DNA from: Nakamurella multipartita DSM 44233
GTDB taxonomy: Bacteria > Actinomycetota > Actinomycetes > Mycobacteriales > Nakamurellaceae
Direction: 5' to 3'
DNA length: 64,000 nt
Assembly (NCBI RefSeq): GCF_000024365.1
Contig: NC_013235.1
Location: forward strand, 5,270,001 to 5,334,000
The notes under the pieces were generated by a model. It was not told the origin of the DNA and made no database searches. It saw only the letters and a program-made list of their open reading frames with translations. The position numbers and the translations under genes were made by a program. Below, in pieces: positions 59,362 to 64,000 of the stretch; position 1 is the first letter of the stretch; each line of letters opens with the position of its first letter.

Positions 59362-61050
59362 TCAGCAGTCGGCGCAACAGAGCCGATCGTCCGGCCCGCT
59401 GCGCGGCGACGGGTGGGCCGGCGCGGGCGGCCGCTCCGCCTCGCGACCGACCGCATCCGCGGCCGCCGCGTCGCCGGAACTCGCACCGCCATCGGCGGCC
59501 GGGTCGCCGCCGGCCGCCGGCCGGGGCTGCCGCAGCGCGAACCAGGACACCACCGCGATGATCACCGCGATCACCGTGGCCACCGCGCTGACCACCTGCA
59601 GGCCGGTGACGAACGCGGTGGCCGCCGCGTCGACCACCGCGACACCCTGCGCCGGCGGCAGGGATGCGGCCGCGACCACGGCGCCACCCAGGGTGTCGCT
59701 GGCCGCGTCCGCCGCGGCGGACGGCAGTCCGGCCGGCAGCGTCGTGGCCAGCTGCCCGCGGTAGATCGCGACGCCGACGCTGCCCAGGATCGCGATGCCC
59801 AGGGCCCCGCCCAACTCGGCCGCGGTCTCCGAGATGCCGGAGGCCGCCCCGGCCTTCTCCGGCGGGGCGGTGCCCACGATGAGCTCGGTGGTCAGCCCGA
59901 ACACCGGGCCCAGGCCGACCGAGATGATCACCGAGGAGGTCACGATGATCCACAGCCCGTCGGTGACCCCGACCTGGGTCAGCAGGCCCAGACCGACCGC
60001 GGACAGCCCCAGCCCGGTCGCGATGATCGTCGCGGGCTGCACCCGGCGAACGATGCGCGGGCCCAGCTGGGAGCCGACGATGAACCCGGCCGCCGAGGGC
60101 AGCGACCACAGGCCGGACTGCAACGGGGACAGGCCGACGATCAGCTGCAGATACTGGGCCAGGAACAGGAAGTAGCCCACCGAGATGAACACGGCCAGGA
60201 AGTTCACGCTCAGCGCCGTGCGGAACGAGCCGATGCGGAACAGGCTGACGTCGATCATCGGGTCGGTCAGCCGCCGCTGCCGGCGGATCCAGATCAGGCC
60301 GATCACCAGCCCGCCGACGATCAGCCCGACCGGCAGCGGGGTCACGCCGTCCTGGGCGATCTCCTTGAGCCCGAAGATCATCGCCAGGACGGCCGCCACC
60401 GACATGAGGACGCTGAGCAGGTCGAGCCGGCCGGCCCCCGGATCCTTGTATTCCGGCAGCACGATGGGCCCCAGAATCAACAGCGCCACCATCACCGGCA
60501 AGGCCAGCAGGAACACCGCGCCCCACCAGAAGTGCTCCAGGACCAGACCACCGAGCACCGGGCCGACCGCGCTGCCGGCCGAGAACGCACCGATCCAGAT
60601 GCCGATCGCGACCGACCGCTGCCGCGGGTCGGCGAACATGTGGAAGATCAGCGACAGCGTCGACGGGGCCAGGGTCGCCCCGGCCAGGCCGAGCAGGGCG
60701 CGGGAGACGATCAGCATCTCCGGAGTGGTGGAGAACGCGGCCAGGATCGAGGTCAGGCCGAAGGCGGCGGCGCCGATCAGCAGGAGCTTGCGCCGGCCGA
60801 TCCGGTCACCCAGGGTGCCCATCGTGACCAGCGCCCCGGCCACCAGGAACCCGTACACGTCGATGATCCACAGCAGCTGCGCGCTGGACGGCGCCAGCTG
60901 CTCGCTGATCTGCGGGATCGCCAGGTGCAGCACGGTCAGGTCCATCACGTACATCAGGCAGGCCAGGGCCAGCACCGACAGGCCGACCCAGTCCGCGGTG
61001 GTGGCGCGGCGGGGGGGCGTCCCCGGTGTCGTCATGTCGGCGCTCGTCAT
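59362..61050 (-). CDS. MFS exporter, DHA2 (EmrB/QacA) type
   Basis: Drug:H+ antiporter-like protein of 562 residues with fourteen membrane helices. MYVMDLTVLHLAIPQISEQL, LWIIDVYGFLVAGALVTMGTLGDRIGRRK and RALLGLAGATLAPSTLSLIF are standard DHA2 motifs. The last 50 residues form a hydrophilic tail ending DDRLCCADC, an unusual Cys-rich end that might bind metal. The ATG at 61050 was chosen (a second ATG at 61035). It lies 91 bp upstream of the PadR gene on the same strand. Confidence 0.88.
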   Translation of the reverse strand: MTSADMTTPGTPPRRATTADWVGLSVLALACLMYVMDLTVLHLAIPQISEQLAPSSAQLLWIIDVYGFLVAGALVTMGTLGDRIGRRKLLLIGAAAFGLTSILAAFSTTPEMLIVSRALLGLAGATLAPSTLSLIFHMFADPRQRSVAIGIWIGAFSAGSAVGPVLGGLVLEHFWWGAVFLLALPVMVALLILGPIVLPEYKDPGAGRLDLLSVLMSVAAVLAMIFGLKEIAQDGVTPLPVGLIVGGLVIGLIWIRRQRRLTDPMIDVSLFRIGSFRTALSVNFLAVFISVGYFLFLAQYLQLIVGLSPLQSGLWSLPSAAGFIVGSQLGPRIVRRVQPATIIATGLGLSAVGLGLLTQVGVTDGLWIIVTSSVIISVGLGPVFGLTTELIVGTAPPEKAGAASGISETAAELGGALGIAILGSVGVAIYRGQLATTLPAGLPSAAADAASDTLGGAVVAAASLPPAQGVAVVDAAATAFVTGLQVVSAVATVIAVIIAVVSWFALRQPRPAAGGDPAADGGASSGDAAAADAVGREAERPPAPAHPSPRSGPDDRLCCADC

Positions 61051-61229
61051 CACAGCGTCCCTTCGGCCTGGTTGTCGCAGGTGTTGACGGATCAAGCCCG
61101 CTGAACTCATCGGTTCGCCGATGCATCGCGGTAGTCCTGTCCGGGAACCCAATCACGGACCTGCGACAGTGCCGCTACCGTCCGATCCAGCTCCCGACCC
61201 GTCCCGACCGACAACCTGAAGGACCACCC

Positions 61230-62048
61230 ATGACCCGTCCGTCCGGTTCCGACCGCGGCACCGTTGTCCGGCTACCCGTCCCCGCGACCACCACCGACCG
61301 CCTGCGCACGGGCGCCCTGCTCGCGGCCACCGCCGCCCAGGTGCTGGTCCCGGTGATCGGCCCCCTCCTAGGTCAGCGGCCGGTCGGCGAGGTCTCCAAG
61401 GACACCCCGAGCATCGTGACGCCGCCGGACTGGGCGTTCGGGGTGTGGGGGCCGATCTTCGCGGCGTCGGCCGGCGCCGCCGTCGTGCAGGCCCTGCCCG
61501 GCCAGCAGACCAGCCGCACGGCCCGCGAGGCCGGCTGGTGGCTGGCCGCGGCGGCCGCCGGGAACGCGCTGTGGGAGTTCGTCGCGCAGTCCGGCCGGTA
61601 CCGGGCCACCCCGCCGATCCTGTGGGGCATCGTCGCCGCGGCCGGCGCCGCGCACGTGGCCGGGCAACGCAGCGAGCCGACTGCGGCCGGGCGGCTGTCG
61701 ACCGGCAGCAACGGGATGCTGCTCGGCTGGACCGGGCTGGCCGCCGCGATCAACACCGCGGACGTGCTGCTGGACGTCATCAAGGTCGACCCGAACAGCC
61801 GCCGGGGCCAGGCGATCTCCCTGGGGCTGATCGGTGGGGCCGCGGCCGGCGTGACCGCCGTGGTCGGGGCCAGCCGGCGGGGCGCCGCCGCCGTCGCGGC
61901 CACCACCAGCTGGGGGCTGTCCACCCTGGCCGCCACCACCCCCCGCACCTCGGTGCGGACCACCGGCTGGGCCGGGGTCTCCGCGGTCGCCGGTGGGCTG
62001 ATGACCCGGATCGCCAAGGGCCGCCGGGCTCTGGACCTGCTCGGCTGA
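61230..62048 (+). CDS. TspO/MBR-like membrane protein
   Basis: Protein of 272 residues with several weak to moderate membrane helices. DTPSIVTPPDWAFGVWGPIFAASAGAAVVQ is close to the P-x-x-x-F-x-x-W-x-x-I motif of tryptophan-rich sensory (TspO-like) proteins, and LLGWTGLAAAINTADVLLD follows at the usual distance. TspO proteins bind tetrapyrroles; this is a divergent member. Start ATG at 61230 with AAGGACC upstream. A long hairpin repeat lies 23 bp after the stop. Confidence 0.65.
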   Translation: MTRPSGSDRGTVVRLPVPATTTDRLRTGALLAATAAQVLVPVIGPLLGQRPVGEVSKDTPSIVTPPDWAFGVWGPIFAASAGAAVVQALPGQQTSRTAREAGWWLAAAAAGNALWEFVAQSGRYRATPPILWGIVAAAGAAHVAGQRSEPTAAGRLSTGSNGMLLGWTGLAAAINTADVLLDVIKVDPNSRRGQAISLGLIGGAAAGVTAVVGASRRGAAAVAATTSWGLSTLAATTPRTSVRTTGWAGVSAVAGGLMTRIAKGRRALDLLG

Positions 62049-62071
62049 CCCCGGGCGAGCCTCCCCCGCCC

Positions 62072-62132
62072 GCCGACTTGCCTCAGACGGACCGCTGGGC
62101 CGCGCTCAGCGGTCCGTCTGAGGCAAGTCGGC
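62072..62132. repeat. Long stem-loop repeat, copy 2
   Basis: A 26-bp perfect stem (62072-62097 with 62107-62132) and 9-base loop; the arm contains CCGACTTGCCTCAGACGG. Same design as 23766-23828, with a C-G pair changed to G-C. It lies downstream of the TspO-like gene. Confidence 0.85.
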
Positions 62133-62336
62133 CGGGGGAGGGGCGGCGCGGCGGGGAAGGGCGCGGCGCGGCGGGGGAAGGGGGCGGGACGGGCGCAGGG
62201 GCGGGCGGGGCGCGGAAACCGGGGCGGGCCGGACGCAGCGCGGGGCGCGCCGGCGGCCGGGTCGGGCACACTTGATGGGTTGTGCCCAGCCCGCCCCACC
62301 ACGGGCGGCGGAACCACCAGCCGTGAAGGACCGCCC
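62133..62336. other. Very GC-rich intergenic region
   Basis: Purine-rich low-complexity sequence (runs of GGGGCGGGGC type) between the long hairpin and the XPB start; the last 40 bases contain CGTGAAGGA, a possible ribosome site. No gene seen. Confidence 0.4.
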
Positions 62337-64000
62337 GTGACCGACGGACCGTTGATCGTCCAGTCCGACAAGACGCTGCTGCTGGAGGTGTCCCACCCGG
62401 ACGCCCCGGCCGCCCGCGCGAATATTGCCCCGTTCGCCGAACTCGAACGCTCCCCCGAGCACGTGCACACCTACCGGATCACCCCGCTGGCGCTGTGGAA
62501 CGCGCGGGCCGCCGGGCACGACGCCGAGCAGGTGGTCGACGCGCTGGTCCGCTGGTCCCGGTTCCCGGTGCCGCAGGCCCTGCTGGTCGACGTGGTGGAC
62601 ACGATGAGCCGCTACGGCCGGCTGGTACTGCAGGCCAACCCGGCGCACGGGCTGATCCTGGCTTCCCGGGACCGTGCCGTGCTCGAAGAGATCATGCGGC
62701 ACAAGAAGATCGCCCCGATGCTGGGTGTGCGGATCGACCCGGACACCGTGGCGGTCCACCCCTCCCAGCGCGGCCATCTCAAGCAGCAACTGCTCAAGGT
62801 CGGCTGGCCGGCCGAGGACGAGGCCGGCTACGTCGACGGTGAGGCCCACCCGATCGCCCTGGACACCACCGACTGGTCGCTGCGCTCGTACCAGCAGGAG
62901 GCGGTCGACGGGTTCTGGGACGGTGGGTCCGGCGTGGTGGTGCTGCCCTGTGGGGCCGGCAAGACGCTGGTCGGCGCGGCCGCGATGGCCAAGGCCCAGG
63001 CCACCACGTTGATCCTGGTCACCAACACGGTGTCCGGCCGGCAGTGGAAGCGGGAACTGATCGCCCGCACCTCGCTGACCGAGGAGGAGATCGGCGAGTA
63101 CTCCGGCGAGCGCAAGGAGATCCGGCCCGTCACCATCGCCACCTATCAGGTGATGACCCGCAAGTCCGGCGGCCAGTACCGGCACCTGGACCTGTTCGAC
63201 TCCCGCGACTGGGGGCTGGTCATCTACGACGAGGTGCACCTGCTGCCGGCGCCGGTGTTCCGGATGACCGCGGACCTGCAGTCCCGCCGGCGGCTCGGGC
63301 TGACCGCCACCCTGGTCCGCGAGGACGGGCGCGAGGGTGACGTGTTCTCGCTGATCGGACCCAAGCGGTACGACGCGCCGTGGAAGGACATCGAGTCGCA
63401 GGGCTGGATCGCGCCGGCCGAGTGCACCGAGGTCCGGGTCACCCTGACCGACCACGAACGCCTGACCTACGCCACCGCCGAGCCCGAGGAGCGGTACAAG
63501 ATCGCCTCCACCGCGCGGACCAAGCTGCCGGTGGTGCGCACCGTGCTGGACCGGCACCCCGGCGAGCCGACCCTGGTCATCGGCGCCTACCTGGACCAGC
63601 TGGAGGAACTGGGCGAGGAGCTGCAGGCGCCGATCATCCAGGGCTCCACCCGCAACGCCGAGCGTGAGCGCTTGTTCGACGCGTTCCGGGCCGGCGAGAT
63701 CAAGACCCTGGTCGTGTCCAAGGTGGCCAACTTCTCCATCGACCTGCCGGACGCCACCGTCGCCATCCAGGTCTCCGGCACCTTCGGCTCGCGGCAGGAG
63801 GAGGCGCAGCGGTTGGGCCGGCTGCTGCGACCCAAGGGCGACGGGCGGCAGGCGCACTTCTACTCGATCGTCAGCCGGGACACCCTGGACACCGACTACG
63901 CCGCGCACCGGCAGCGGTTCCTGGCCGAGCAGGGGTACGCCTACCGCATCGTGGACGCCGACGACCTGCTCGGCCCGGCGATCCCGGGCGGCGAGGAGTA
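62337..64000 (+). CDS. xpb: DNA repair helicase XPB (reaches window edge)
   Basis: SF2 helicase of at least 554 residues. After an N-terminal domain of about 185 residues, SLRSYQQEAVDGFW (Q-like motif) leads to motif I PCGAGKT (Gly206-Thr210), motif II DEVHLL, motif III LTATLVRED (TAT) and motif VI QRLGRLLRP. It closely matches bacterial XPB/ERCC3 (3'-5' DNA helicase, M. tuberculosis Rv0861c-like). Start GTG at 62337, after GTGAAGGA. The frame ends with GAG GAG TA at the last base, so the stop is probably the next nucleotide and the protein nearly complete. Its usual neighbour, the helicase-associated protein, lies at 35 kb. Confidence 0.93.
   Translation, partial: MTDGPLIVQSDKTLLLEVSHPDAPAARANIAPFAELERSPEHVHTYRITPLALWNARAAGHDAEQVVDALVRWSRFPVPQALLVDVVDTMSRYGRLVLQANPAHGLILASRDRAVLEEIMRHKKIAPMLGVRIDPDTVAVHPSQRGHLKQQLLKVGWPAEDEAGYVDGEAHPIALDTTDWSLRSYQQEAVDGFWDGGSGVVVLPCGAGKTLVGAAAMAKAQATTLILVTNTVSGRQWKRELIARTSLTEEEIGEYSGERKEIRPVTIATYQVMTRKSGGQYRHLDLFDSRDWGLVIYDEVHLLPAPVFRMTADLQSRRRLGLTATLVREDGREGDVFSLIGPKRYDAPWKDIESQGWIAPAECTEVRVTLTDHERLTYATAEPEERYKIASTARTKLPVVRTVLDRHPGEPTLVIGAYLDQLEELGEELQAPIIQGSTRNAERERLFDAFRAGEIKTLVVSKVANFSIDLPDATVAIQVSGTFGSRQEEAQRLGRLLRPKGDGRQAHFYSIVSRDTLDTDYAAHRQRFLAEQGYAYRIVDADDLLGPAIPGGEE

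Noticed and set aside
62049-62336. Possible small gene in the GC-rich gap before XPB
   Set aside because: Frames there translate to Pro/Arg/Gly low complexity and include the hairpin repeat; no ribosome site or family match.

Overview
The window is a chromosomal segment of a high-GC actinobacterium (about 70% GC by eye, GTG starts common). Mycobacteriales/Nakamurella-type relatives fit best, judging from a DevS/DevR-like two-component pair, DUF1269, DUF2252 and DUF6325 proteins, an F420-type LLM oxidoreductase, a bacterial XPB helicase and a DUF3516 Ski2-like helicase. The genus is inference. There are about 57 protein genes, three insertion sequences (IS1182, IS110 and IS30 families) and two families of repeated hairpins. 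I see no rRNA, tRNA, CRISPR array or prophage.

Layout. 0-12 kb holds general metabolism and stress-type genes: VOC, two HAD phosphatases, VanZ, a GAF histidine kinase facing its response regulator, DoxX, an LLM oxidoreductase, SHOCT/DUF6325, a LuxR-type regulator, DUF1269 and DUF2252. An IS1182 element (11994-13791) sits exactly on the DUF2252 stop codon. 14-31 kb carries molybdenum cofactor genes in pieces: xdhC-like, moaA, moaD, then moaE, mog and moaC, with a MobA/MocA-like nucleotidyltransferase at 34 kb. In between are a YtrA-type GntR/ABC operon, a GH31 glycosidase and an ABC exporter. An IS110 element (28057-29597) splits the former ATGA overlap of mog and moaE. 30.6-34 kb is a LacI-controlled PTS locus (IICB plus IIA) with three copies of a perfect operator palindrome. 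35-40.5 kb has a helicase-associated protein followed by a repeat-rich zone with an IS30 element, a duplicated micro-ORF and a 57-bp repeat family.

40.5-51 kb holds MaoC, aldo/keto reductase, DUF3516 helicase and an IclR-controlled locus (2-hydroxyacid dehydrogenase, MHS-type transporter, FAH-family hydrolase). 51-58 kb is a gluconate/pentose-phosphate cluster: transketolase, FCD-type GntR regulator, gntP, gntK and gnd. It would import gluconate, phosphorylate it, decarboxylate it to ribulose-5-phosphate and pass the pentoses to transketolase. 58-64 kb has a PadR/HAAS pair, a DHA2 exporter, a TspO-like membrane protein and the XPB helicase, which reaches the window edge. XPB, the helicase-associated protein, a small divergent gene, moaC, mog, moaE, moaD and moaA occur in the same relative order as the Mycobacterium tuberculosis Rv0861c-Rv0869c block (recalled, not searched), interrupted here by inserted material.

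The most informative non-coding signal is the 275 bases ahead of the IS110 transposase. It can be read as a bridge RNA: four short guides match the left target, right target, left donor and right donor, in the order and polarity expected, inside two stem-loops. The other notable signals are a 57-bp repeat of fixed length (six copies, one diverged) and a long stem-loop whose two copies differ by a compensatory base-pair change.
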